Shown: positions 15,983 to 23,533 of the stretch, piece after piece | Layout of the letters: each line of letters starts with the position of its first letter | Position numbering within the stretch: position 1 is the stretch's first letter | DNA from: Lachnospiraceae bacterium | GTDB taxonomy: Bacteria; Bacillota; Clostridia; Lachnospirales; Lachnospiraceae | Direction: 5' to 3' | NCBI GenBank assembly: GCA_021203145.1 | Contig: JAJQBS010000048.1 | Span: 1 to 32,577, forward strand | DNA length: 32,577 nt | Position numbers and translations under genes: made by a program | Notes under the pieces: model-generated | Told to the model about the DNA's origin: nothing | Databases searched by the model: none | What the model saw: only the letters and a program-made list of their open reading frames with translations

Positions 15983-16279
15983 CTACTCAATGGTCAGAAT
16001 ATCCGAAAATCCGGTCACATCAAAAATATCCCGGATCGTCTCATTCACCCCGCGGATGACCATGCTGCCCTGCCGGTTCATCACCTTCTGCGCAGCCAGC
16101 AGCACACGCAGCCCGGCCGATGAAAGGTATTCGAGGCTGCTAAAATCCAGCGTCAGCTCCTCTACACCGTCTATCTGTCTGCGAAACTCCGCCTCCAGGG
16201 AGGGTGCTGTCGTCGTGTCAAGCCTTCCCTCCAGCTTTACCGTCATTGCCTTACCGTCTTTTACCGTTTCGATTTTCAT
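15983..16279 (-). CDS. STAS-domain anti-sigma factor antagonist (SpoIIAA/RsbV-like)
   Basis: A complete 98-residue single STAS domain. The segment LDFSSLEYLSSAGLRVLL (45-62) contains the conserved Ser53/Ser54 before AGLR that is phosphorylated by SpoIIAB/RsbW kinases, and dephosphorylated antagonists capture those kinases. A GAGAGGAGA ribosome site precedes the ATG. The nearest possible partners in the window are the kinase at 6014-6451 and the kinase-like N-terminal domain of the symporter at 9885-11486. It is monocistronic between convergent adenine deaminase and a MATE gene. No SpoIIE/RsbU-type phosphatase is present. Confidence 0.9.
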   Translation of the reverse strand: MKIETVKDGKAMTVKLEGRLDTTTAPSLEAEFRRQIDGVEELTLDFSSLEYLSSAGLRVLLAAQKVMNRQGSMVIRGVNETIRDIFDVTGFSDILTIE

Positions 16280-16306
16280 CCTGATCTCCTCTCATTTTCT
16301 GGTGGA

Positions 16307-16335
16307 TCCATATCCTTGTGCACTATCCGCGTCAA
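16307..16335 (-). promoter_or_regulatory. Possible promoter of the STAS gene
   Basis: On the minus strand, TTGACG (16335-16330) and TATGGA (16312-16307) are separated by 17 bases. The -35 box is good, the -10 box poor. Confidence 0.35.
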
Positions 16336-16421
16336 CAGTCATCATTCTATAATGTGATACTCTTTTATCGCTCGAACCATAGTATAACAAAATCCCTCCC
16401 TGTTTTCAATAGACAACTTGA

Positions 16422-18056
16422 TTACACATCCTCCCGCGTGATGTTCTTCAGCCACTTCCTGCTCCTGTAGTGGTGAAGCACCCAGGGCCATTTCACAAAC
16501 TCATCCGTGCAGAGGAGGAAGTAGACCCACATCGGAGGGAGCTTGATCGCGAACGCCGCAAGGAATCCGAGCGGCACGGCATAACACCACATATCAATCG
16601 TGTCGCAGATCAGGCCGAACCGGCTGTCGCCGCCCGCGCGGAAAATACCCGCGATCAGGGTGGTGTTCACAGCAGACCCCATGATATAGTAAGTATTGAT
16701 CAGAAGCATGATCTTCAGATAGCCTCTTGCCGTGTCCGTAAGCGAGACGGCAGAGAGGACAAACGGAGCGGCCACCGCCACCAGGACTCCGCCAAAGATG
16801 CCGGCCGCCACAGTCAGATGCATGGATCGGGAAGCGTCCCGCTTCGCCTCTTCAAACTGGTTCGCGCCGATCTCTTTGCCGACAAAGATACCGGCCGCGC
16901 TCGCGATGCTGTAGCAGAGCACGGTGCCAAAATTACGAACTACAACTACAATGGCATTCGCGGCCACCACGTCTGTCCCCATATGCCCCATAATCACGGA
17001 GTACATCGAAAATCCGACGCTCCAGATGATGTCGTTCGCCAGGGCAGGGACAGACAGACGCAGGAAGTCCGGCATCAGCACGCCGCTTTTCCAGAACATT
17101 GCGTCCGGGCGGAGACGTACCGCGTTGCCCGCGACCTGCCGAAGGCGGTCGCCTTGTGACGGAGCATTTGCAGCGCCGGCTTTCCCCGCATGGACATTCA
17201 CTGCGCGACTCTCCTGTGCACGGCCATTCGCTGCGAAACTCTCCTGTGTGCGGCCATTTGCTGCACCACGCTCCTCATGTGCACGGCCGCTCTGTATTCG
17301 GTCATTCACTGCGCCACGTCTCTCCTGTGCGAAGTCATTCGCAGCAATCCCCTCCTGTGCGCTGCCGCTTTTCTGCGTGCGGCGGCTTTTTCGATCTGAG
17401 AAAATCGACACAGCAAAGCAGGCAATCAGCTCAAGCCCGCGCGCAATGGATGTCGCCAGTGCCACGCCCTGAGCGCCGAGCCGGGGCGCGCCAAACAGGC
17501 CATACACAAATACTGCGTTCAGGCAGACATTGACCAGCAGTGTACTGACATTCAGAGCGGTGCTGACTTTTACCCGCTCCACGCTTCGCAGAACAGACAG
17601 ATATACCTCCGAAAATCCCCAGCAGAGATAACTGATACTGATGATGCGCAGATAAGACGAACCAATCGCGATCAATTCCTGATCGGATGTAAACAGGGTC
17701 ATCATCAGGCGTGGAATGGTCATCGCCGGTATCGCAAACAGCAGAGATATCCCAAAGGAGAACCGCAGCGCGATCCCCTCGACCTTTTCAATCGCATCCG
17801 GATTCCCCTGCCCCCAGTACTGTGCGCAGAGCATTGTCGCCCCGGTACCGAGGCCGTAATAAACCATATACAGTACACCCGAATACTGCGCCGCAAGCGA
17901 CACGGCGGAAACCGCCGATTGCCCGACAGAATTCAGCATAATCACGTCCGTCGAGCTGATCGCCGCGCTAAACAGACCCTGTATTACAATCGGAAGCGCC
18001 AACCGCATGATCTGGCGATAGGATTCCGTCCCGGATTTTTTCCAGTTCGCCCTCAT
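16422..18056 (-). CDS. MATE-family efflux transporter with an expanded central loop
   Basis: A 544-residue integral membrane protein with twelve predicted segments in two homologous halves, as usual for MATE exporters that expel drugs or metabolites against Na+ or H+. The N-terminal half has MRLALPIVIQGLF and GQSAVSAVSLAAQ, and the second half starts at FLRLSVPALANDIIW. The cytoplasmic loop between segments 6 and 7, normally about 30 residues, is enlarged to about 100: residues 229-312 are a degenerate 10-residue repeat of AQES(F/R)AANGR type. AGGTGAGG precedes the ATG. It has its own promoter with a palindrome at the start site. Substrate unknown. Confidence 0.9.
   Translation of the reverse strand: MRANWKKSGTESYRQIMRLALPIVIQGLFSAAISSTDVIMLNSVGQSAVSAVSLAAQYSGVLYMVYYGLGTGATMLCAQYWGQGNPDAIEKVEGIALRFSFGISLLFAIPAMTIPRLMMTLFTSDQELIAIGSSYLRIISISYLCWGFSEVYLSVLRSVERVKVSTALNVSTLLVNVCLNAVFVYGLFGAPRLGAQGVALATSIARGLELIACFAVSIFSDRKSRRTQKSGSAQEGIAANDFAQERRGAVNDRIQSGRAHEERGAANGRTQESFAANGRAQESRAVNVHAGKAGAANAPSQGDRLRQVAGNAVRLRPDAMFWKSGVLMPDFLRLSVPALANDIIWSVGFSMYSVIMGHMGTDVVAANAIVVVVRNFGTVLCYSIASAAGIFVGKEIGANQFEEAKRDASRSMHLTVAAGIFGGVLVAVAAPFVLSAVSLTDTARGYLKIMLLINTYYIMGSAVNTTLIAGIFRAGGDSRFGLICDTIDMWCYAVPLGFLAAFAIKLPPMWVYFLLCTDEFVKWPWVLHHYRSRKWLKNITREDV
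17121..17372. repeat. Degenerate 30-bp in-frame repeat inside the MATE gene
   Basis: About six to eight 30-base units around CGGCCATTCGCTGCGAAACT and CTCCTGTGTG, encoding 10-residue units in the loop between membrane segments 6 and 7. The best preserved copies are at about 17190-17270. The period is a multiple of three, so the frame is kept. Confidence 0.8.
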
Positions 18057-18150
18057 AAATCAATCCTCACCTTTTTTGAAGTATGTAAAACCACTGGGTT
18101 ACCGGTCATACCCGTAGAGTTTAAGACATCATCAATCTGGTCAGGGTGTG

Positions 18151-18197
18151 ACTGGCAGCGCCAGTGGATTGTATCATATTCCTTGTGAGGGAATCAA
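18151..18197 (-). promoter_or_regulatory. Promoter and palindrome upstream of the first MATE gene
   Basis: On the minus strand, TTGATT (18197-18192) and TACAAT (18173-18168) are separated by 18 bases. The palindrome ACTGGC-AGC-GCCAGT (18151-18165) covers the expected transcription start, a position typical of a repressor site. The leader to the start codon is about 105 bases. Confidence 0.5.
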
Positions 18198-18211
18198 GTC
18201 TGTTTCCTGCG

Positions 18212-18247
18212 AATTTTCAGCTAAATTTTCAGGTCAGATTTTCAGAG
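18212..18247. repeat. 12-bp degenerate tandem repeat downstream of the second MATE gene
   Basis: Three units AATTTTCAGCTA, AATTTTCAGGTC, AGATTTTCAGAG, followed at about 18260-18308 by two similar 24-25-base units starting TTTTCATCTCC. They lie within 120 bases of the stop codon of the MATE gene ending at 18327 but do not copy its last codons. Confidence 0.5.
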
Positions 18248-18326
18248 CGTTTAAAATTTTCATCTCCGCACAGATGAGGGTTTTTCATCTCCATACTGAT
18301 CTGAGTGCTTCCGTATCTTCTGTCTT

Positions 18327-19874
18327 TTAAAAATCCGCCTTCTTCTTCAGCTCCTTACGGATACTCACGAAGCTGTAGAGAAATGCCAGCACTTCTGAGA
18401 TCCACATCGCGTACCAGGTGTACGAGATTCCGAAAAAGTTCGTGAACAGCCATACGAGCGGCACGAGCACGACGAGCTGGCGAATCGCGCCGCCGATCAT
18501 ATTGATCACGCCGTTGCCGAGGCCGGACGCGAAGTAGCCGAAGATGATGGTCATGGTCGCGAAGATAAAGGTCAGCGAAATGATCCGCAGCGCGGGTACG
18601 CCGATCGCGAGCATCTCCTCACTGGCCGCGAAGAGGCCGAGCAGCTGCTTCGGGAAAATGAGGAAAATCACCGTGCCGATGAGCGCCATCACGATACCGG
18701 CCGGGACAACGCACTTCCAGGCCTGTCTGATGCGGTCTTTATTGTCGGAGCCAAAGTTGAACCCAACGACCGGGATGGTCGCCTGTCCGAGTCCGTTCAT
18801 CGGCATCATCAGGAAATTCTGCAGCTTGTAGTAGACGCCGAAGAATGCGACCGCTGTTGTAGAGACGGACATCAGAACCGCGTTCACCGCAAAGGTCATC
18901 ACGCTGCCGATCGCCTGCATGACGATGGTCGGCATACCGACGCGATAAATCGCTTTCACGTCGTCCATATTAAAATGGTATCCCTTGAAATGTACGTGGA
19001 TGACCGGGTTTTTGGTTTTGTTCAGCACCAGAGCAACCACCGCGCCGGTGCACTGTCCGATGACCGTCGCAATCGCCGCGCCGCGGATGCCCATCTCGGG
19101 GCAGCCGAGCAGGCCGAAGATCATGATCGGGTCGAGGATGATGTTAATGATCGCGCCTGAGATCAGGGAAACCATACTTAAGATCGTGTCGCCGACCGCC
19201 TGCAGCAGCCTCTGTCCGTAGGTCTGGATAAATGTGCCATAGCAGAAAATCACGCAGACCTGCATGTACTGTATGCAAAGCTCCTTTAGCTCAGCGTCGC
19301 TGGTCATAAGACCGGCGATCGGCTTTGCGAAAAAGATGCCGACCAGGGAGAATACCAAAGCCGACGCGATGTTCAGGATCAGGCCTGTGGTAGCCGCGCG
19401 GCAGGCGTCTTCCTCTTTCTTTGCGCCGACGTATCTGGACAGAAGGGAGTTCAGTCCGACATTTGTACCGACGCCGACCGCGATCATCAGAAACTGAATC
19501 GCATAGACCAGGGAGGTAGCGGTCAGCGCCTGCTCCGAATATCTGGATACGAAAATACTGTCCACAATGTTGTAGAGGGACTGCACCAACAGCGACAGCA
19601 TCAGCGGCACCGACATCGTCAAAAGCAGCCTGTTCATCGGCATGACCGCCATCTTGTTCTGCGAGCCGCCCGATCCGCCTGCGCCATGTGCCCCCGCGCT
19701 CTGCTGTCCGCCTGCGCCGTGCGCATTATTTTGTCCCGCGGCCTGTCTGCCGCTGCTATTCATACTGCTGTTCGTGCTGCTTTTCCCTGCGCTCTGCCCG
19801 GAGCCGGGATTCGCCGTGCTGCCCCCGCCTGCAGATGCATTTCGTTTTACCTGTTTCTTTTTACTCTTTCCCAT
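18327..19874 (-). CDS. MATE-family efflux transporter with low-complexity N-terminal extension
   Basis: A 515-residue NorM/MepA-type exporter. The membrane part begins at MNRLLLTMSVPLMLSLLVQS (about residue 79) and has the usual features: ALTATSLVYAIQ, GVGTNVGLNSLLSRYVGA and the C-terminal half starting VGMPTIVMQAIG. About 75 residues in front are unusual, a basic GKSKKKQVKR start followed by Ser/Gly/Ala/Asn-rich sequence containing a duplicated HGAGG(Q/S) unit. The ATG at 19874 is kept because AAGGAG lies 9 bases upstream and no ribosome site is seen before the internal methionines. The gene overlaps the MarR gene by 14 bases and is therefore likely controlled by it. Substrate unknown. Confidence 0.9.
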   Translation of the reverse strand: MGKSKKKQVKRNASAGGGSTANPGSGQSAGKSSTNSSMNSSGRQAAGQNNAHGAGGQQSAGAHGAGGSGGSQNKMAVMPMNRLLLTMSVPLMLSLLVQSLYNIVDSIFVSRYSEQALTATSLVYAIQFLMIAVGVGTNVGLNSLLSRYVGAKKEEDACRAATTGLILNIASALVFSLVGIFFAKPIAGLMTSDAELKELCIQYMQVCVIFCYGTFIQTYGQRLLQAVGDTILSMVSLISGAIINIILDPIMIFGLLGCPEMGIRGAAIATVIGQCTGAVVALVLNKTKNPVIHVHFKGYHFNMDDVKAIYRVGMPTIVMQAIGSVMTFAVNAVLMSVSTTAVAFFGVYYKLQNFLMMPMNGLGQATIPVVGFNFGSDNKDRIRQAWKCVVPAGIVMALIGTVIFLIFPKQLLGLFAASEEMLAIGVPALRIISLTFIFATMTIIFGYFASGLGNGVINMIGGAIRQLVVLVPLVWLFTNFFGISYTWYAMWISEVLAFLYSFVSIRKELKKKADF

Positions 19875-20295
19875 TTTCTTCTACTCCTTTTAAATTTTGA
19901 TAGATACGCGAAAGTACGCGCAGGAACTGCTCCTGTTCCTCTTCGGAAATCCCCGCAAACGCGGCCGTATCCAGCTGCTTCATGTACTCATCCATCCTGC
20001 TGCCAAGCTCGGAGCCCTTTTGCGTGAGAAACAGCTTCTTCCTCCGCCGGTCTCCTTCCTCCCTCTCCACAAAGATCAGGCCGTCGCGCTCCATCCGCTC
20101 GACCAGTCCGGAGACTGTGGATTTGTCGAGATCCCAGGCCTCGCAGACCTCGGACTGGGAGCAGCCGTCGTTCGTCGCCAGATACTCGAGGATGTGCGGC
20201 TGTCCCCGCAGCAGGTCTATCTTCCTGGCTTTCCGCAGGATATATTTACTGAACTGTCCCTTCGTCAGGGCAATCCGGACATGCAGACTGTCCAT
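19861..20295 (-). CDS. MarR-family transcriptional regulator
   Basis: About 144 residues: a winged-helix regulator that probably represses itself and the MATE exporter behind it. The recognition region reads SQSEVCEAWDLDKSTVSGLV followed by the wing ERMERDGLIFVEREEGDRRRK, a canonical MarR pattern (DxRxxx wing as GDRRRK). I start at the ATG at 20295: GGGAGG lies 8 bases ahead of it, whereas the in-frame upstream starts lack such a site. A perfect-consensus promoter and a 29-base palindrome over the transcription start (20446-20474) support autoregulation. The effector is unknown. The stop overlaps the exporter start by 14 bases. Confidence 0.92.
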   Translation of the reverse strand: MDSLHVRIALTKGQFSKYILRKARKIDLLRGQPHILEYLATNDGCSQSEVCEAWDLDKSTVSGLVERMERDGLIFVEREEGDRRRKKLFLTQKGSELGSRMDEYMKQLDTAAFAGISEEEQEQFLRVLSRIYQNLKGVEENGKE

Positions 20296-20375
20296 AAGCA
20301 TTTCCTCCCTTTTCAGAATCTTGCCATCGCCCGGTTTTGCATCACTCGAAGAATGATTTTTTGCGTGTTTCCAAA

Positions 20376-20405
20376 TCAATTCTGCTCAATTCTGCTCAAT
20401 TCTGC
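20376..20405. repeat. 10-bp tandem repeat in the leader of the MarR gene
   Basis: TCAATTCTGC occurs three times in a row without change. It lies in the 5' leader of marR, between its promoter and start codon, followed by a GCTGTGA/TTCACAGC hairpin. Confidence 0.85.
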
Positions 20406-20445
20406 TGTGAGCGTTCCATTCACAGCGGGTCCTGACGCGTTCTTT

Positions 20446-20474
20446 GTTGGTATGCGAACCGTTTGCTTACCAAC
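20446..20474. promoter_or_regulatory. Operator of the MarR-MATE operon
   Basis: A 29-base interrupted palindrome with perfect outer arms GTTGGTA (20446-20452) and TACCAAC (20468-20474) and a partly symmetric centre (TGCGAACCGTTTGCT). It begins 1-2 bases beyond the -10 box and covers the transcription start, the standard place for MarR autorepression. Confidence 0.75.
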
Positions 20475-20475
20475 T

Positions 20476-20503
20476 ATTATAGCCGCATACTTCTATTTGT
20501 CAA
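20476..20503 (-). promoter_or_regulatory. Promoter of the MarR-MATE operon
   Basis: On the minus strand, perfect TTGACA (20503-20498) and perfect TATAAT (20481-20476) with a 16-base spacer. Confidence 0.85.
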
Positions 20504-20546
20504 CAGAAAATTGACAATATTCTTCAAATGTATATTTTTCAGATTT

Positions 20547-20726
20547 CCAGTAATTGCAATTCTTTCATCGCTTCAAAAAATACCTGTAATTGCAATTCTT
20601 TCACTGCTCCAGAAAATACCTGTAATTACATTTCTTTCATTGCTCCAGAAAATACCTGTAATTACATTGCTTTCATTGTTCCAAAAAATGCCTGTAATTA
20701 CAATTCTTTCATAGCTTCAAAAAATG
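20547..20726. repeat. 36-bp tandem repeat, five units, copying the 3' end of the acyltransferase gene
   Basis: Units at 20547-20582, 20583-20618, 20619-20654, 20655-20690 and 20691-20726, all of the form CCTGTAATTRCA..CTTTCA..GCT(T/C)CA.AAAAT (R = A/G). The right-hand unit is the real gene end: on the minus strand it encodes FFEAMKEL and the stop (20700-20698). The other four are downstream copies of those codons plus the stop. Confidence 0.92.
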
Positions 20727-21842
20727 TCTTATACATCAGCCCGGAAAATCCTTTTCTGGCCGTAATCTCGTAATATTCCTCGTTGCTCGTGGAAAAAAGT
20801 ATAACGCCCTTATTCCGGGTATCCATGCGCGAAATATTCTTCAGGGGAAAGGCAGATTCCCCGACGGACAGCCCCTCCCGGCTCAGCAAAAGTGTCCCGG
20901 TCTCCTGCAGCAGTCGTTTATGGTTATCGGCGATCTGATGCAGCCGGGTAGTAATGTGGCGATTCGGAGGGCGCCTTCGCTATGTACCAGGTCTCTGGCA
21001 AACTTCATCTGCCAGTGGTTCCACTGCCAGATTGTTTCAAAGGATCCGCCCTCAATCTTCCCGAATTCATTATATTTCCATGTCTTTCCACAGCCACAGC
21101 AGCGGATCTCTCTTCCCTTTCCCCTGATTTTTCCAAGTGCGCCGCATTCCGGGCAGGCATAGAGTACATAATGGATGCCCTTCGCGCTGCGGCGGCAGGC
21201 CTTTTCCCCTTCCACAGCAGGCTGCTCCACGTAAAGATCCTGGTTAAAACGCTCCACGATTTCTTCCGGGGTCATGTCATGCAGCATCTCTTTTGTATAG
21301 ACGCCTTTTCGCTGCGCCCGAATATTGCCCCTGTACAATCTGTTGCTCCAGCGGGGAATAATCTGGTAAGCGCCCGTGACAGCGATCGTCACAACCGTAC
21401 ACTGCAGTGCCTTGAAAAGCTTCCCATTGGCAGGCGCCAGGGATGCCGTAACGCCATCATAAGTGATATTTCCCTCCGCAAACATCGTAACATAATGCCC
21501 ATCCTTCAGGCTTTGAGAAATATCGCGGATCGTTCTTACACTCATCTTTCCTTTTGAACAGGGGATGCTCCGGAAAACATCCACCGCCAGAAAGGCTGCC
21601 GCCTTATGCCGCAGCAGATTTTCCCCGGTTACAAAGCAGATGGGCCGGTTCACACACAGTGCAAGAATAAGAGGGTCAAAATAACAGGTATGATTAGCCA
21701 CCACCAGACACGATTCCTGCGGAAGCCTGATTTCATTTTCCTTTTTGATCCCAAAAAGGAACCGGCAGACATATCCTGCCGCTGCCTTTACTTTATAATA
21801 AAGTTTGTAATATCTTCGCTCTCTTTTTTCATCAAGTACCAT
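20698..21842 (-). pseudogene. Lysophospholipid acyltransferase (PlsC family) with zinc ribbon, one-base frameshift
   Basis: The first reading frame (21842 to 20883) has the PlsC signature HTCYFD (His51, Asp56) and FAEGNITYDG (121-130), then a zinc-ribbon CPEC/CCGC pair around 235-260. After GALRIATLL (about 20960) it runs into an unrelated tail and stops. The frame shifted by one base continues cleanly from that point as RLHQIADNHKRLLQETG and LLLSREGLSVGE to the stop at 20698. Total length 1145 bases is one short of 382 codons, which fits a single-base deletion between about 20950 and 20975, or a sequencing error. It follows the cobalamin adenosyltransferase gene and is likely in its transcript. 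The intact enzyme would acylate lysophosphatidic acid or a related lipid at the membrane. Confidence 0.8.
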
Positions 21843-21958
21843 TTCATCACCCCTGCCCTCCGAAACGCTTCCGGGCGGGCAGAAAACAATTTTGCTCGTA
21901 CACGTCCGGCAAAAGTCGGATAATTTCTCGAAGACAATCTCAATATTCCGGTACCTGC

Positions 21959-22948
21959 TTACAAAGAGCCAAGCAAATCCAACAGCATCTGCGCCTTCTC
22001 ATTGACGTCTTTTTTATAAGAGCCATACACGCCCACAGCACCGGCCAACTGGCCTGCGGCATACAAAGCAGCGCCTCCGTCTTCGGGCGCCGCAGCCGGT
22101 GCGGGTGTCCCTGCCTGCCCCGGCTCCACAGCAAGACCAGCCCCCGCCCTGGCTCTGGCTGCCCGCGCAAGCGCGTCTGTAGCCGCCCGCAAAGCCTCGG
22201 AGACAGCCACAGAGTGACGCTCACGCGCATTCGTCGCCAGCTGCCTGCCCTCTGCATCGCAGACGCAGAATGTGTAATATGTGCCATAGGAATTGTTTAA
22301 TTTCTTATGCAGACAATGAACGGCTTTTTGGGCTTCCTCCGCAGAAATCGACCCCTTCCGCTTTTCCGTTAAGGCGCCAGGCACAACCGCTTCCGTGCCA
22401 GGCAGCTGCTGTGTCTTATCCTGTTCGGATGCATCCGCATACCGTGCGAGCACATACAGGTAATCCGAAAGGCGGTTCAGATAACGGGCCGCCTCCGCAT
22501 CCAGGGGATAATCCTCCATCACCTGGGAAAACCACCGTTCGCAGCGTCTGGCCACGGTCCTCGCCACGTCAATCTGGGCGGAATAAAAAGAGCCGCCGGG
22601 AAGCACAAAATCCTTTTCCCGGTCAAATGCCGCTTCCATACGATCAATCTCTGCCTCTAAGTGTGCAACAGACTCCTCTTCCACATGATATTTTCCACAA
22701 AATGCATGCGTAGCCTCTACTTCCTGGCTCTCCGCAATGCCGGACATCATCCTCATCAGCGTTCTCTGAATGCCGGAAAGCTCTTCCTTACGCGCCTGCT
22801 CCCCGGTGAGACTTTTTACAACGCCGAGCATACTGTTCAGCTCGTCAATATTTCCAAGAAGATGGATCCGCCCGTCATGCTTGGACACCCGTGTCCCGTC
22901 AAGAAGTCCGGTCGTCATCCGGTCGCCTGATTTTGTATAGATTTTCAT
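21959..22948 (-). CDS. pduO: PduO-type corrinoid adenosyltransferase with extra C-terminal domain
   Basis: Transfers adenosyl from ATP to cob(I)alamin, making the cofactor that the diol dehydratase upstream needs. The N-terminal 190 residues are a PduO-type transferase: TKSGD near residue 5, the RIHLLGNIDELNSMLG region, the DFVLPGG loop and RTVARRCER. The remaining 140 residues (from about KRKGSISAEEAQKA) resemble only loosely the GlcG/DUF336 domain of long PduO proteins and contain an Ala/Pro/Gly-rich insert (ARARAGAG, TPAPAAAPEDGG). The ATG at 22948 is preferred over one at 22975 because it begins at the conserved MKIYTKSGD and has GAGAGG upstream. It is the sixth gene of the pduCDE-ddrAB group. 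Confidence 0.88.
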   Translation of the reverse strand: MKIYTKSGDRMTTGLLDGTRVSKHDGRIHLLGNIDELNSMLGVVKSLTGEQARKEELSGIQRTLMRMMSGIAESQEVEATHAFCGKYHVEEESVAHLEAEIDRMEAAFDREKDFVLPGGSFYSAQIDVARTVARRCERWFSQVMEDYPLDAEAARYLNRLSDYLYVLARYADASEQDKTQQLPGTEAVVPGALTEKRKGSISAEEAQKAVHCLHKKLNNSYGTYYTFCVCDAEGRQLATNARERHSVAVSEALRAATDALARAARARAGAGLAVEPGQAGTPAPAAAPEDGGAALYAAGQLAGAVGVYGSYKKDVNEKAQMLLDLLGSL

Positions 22949-23009
22949 TGCCACATTCCTCTCCCCACGTGCCACCGTTCCACCCGGCGTATTCGGATAT
23001 CGCCCCCGA

Positions 23010-23197
23010 CTTCCTTCCGGCTTTCGTTTGCCGCAAAATCTGCCCTTTTCGCCGCGCTTCTAATCCGGTTTCCTTTTACAGCAAAAACTACCCCTTCACC
23101 GTACTTCTAATCCGGCTTCCTTTTACAGCAAAATCTGCCCCTTCACCGTACTTCTAATCCGGCTTCCTTTTACAGCAAAATCTGCCCCTTCACCGTG
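23010..23197. repeat. 47-bp tandem repeat, four units, behind ddrB
   Basis: Units at 23010-23056 (diverged), 23057-23103, 23104-23150 and 23151-23197. The last two are identical except for the final base. The array ends three bases before the ddrB stop codon (23203-23201). On the minus strand the unit (CGGTGAAGGGG, AGATTTTGC, GGAAGC, ATTAGAAG) resembles the 3' end of ddrB (CGGTGAAAAAG, AGATTTG, GGAAGC, ATAATAG), so it may again derive from the gene end. Confidence 0.88.
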
Positions 23198-23200
23198 CTA

Positions 23201-23533
23201 TTATGCTTCCACAAATCTTCTCTTTTTCACCGCTCTGGCCGCATTGATTCCCAGAGCCCTGCTCTGCCTGGCAGTAGGATTCGCAAAGAAAAATACTGGC
23301 CTTTCGGCTGGCACACGGCAAACCTGCAGAGCGGCCGCCTGCCCGGTCAGCCCGATGCCGGTCTCAAGCACAGAATCCTGCGCGGCCCGGTATGCAAGCT
23401 CCTTCGCGGTTCCTTCCGCACGCAAAAGCTTCCACGGTACCCCTTCCTCTTCCAGTCCCGCGCATATCTCCGCAAGGGATGGCAGACGCTCATCTGTCGT
23501 ATACACATGGACAGCCGGTTTATTCATTTCCAT
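23201..23533 (-). CDS. ddrB: Diol dehydratase reactivase, small subunit
   Basis: A 110-residue protein of the DdrB/PduH family, structurally like a dehydratase beta subunit. With DdrA it swaps inactivated cobalamin out of the dehydratase. It shows the family pattern KPAVHVYT near the start, LAYRAAQDSVLETGIGL in the middle and ALGINAARAVK at the end, with normal length. Its start overlaps the end of ddrA by 14 bases, as is usual for this pair. Confidence 0.9.
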   Translation of the reverse strand: MEMNKPAVHVYTTDERLPSLAEICAGLEEEGVPWKLLRAEGTAKELAYRAAQDSVLETGIGLTGQAAALQVCRVPAERPVFFFANPTARQSRALGINAARAVKKRRFVEA

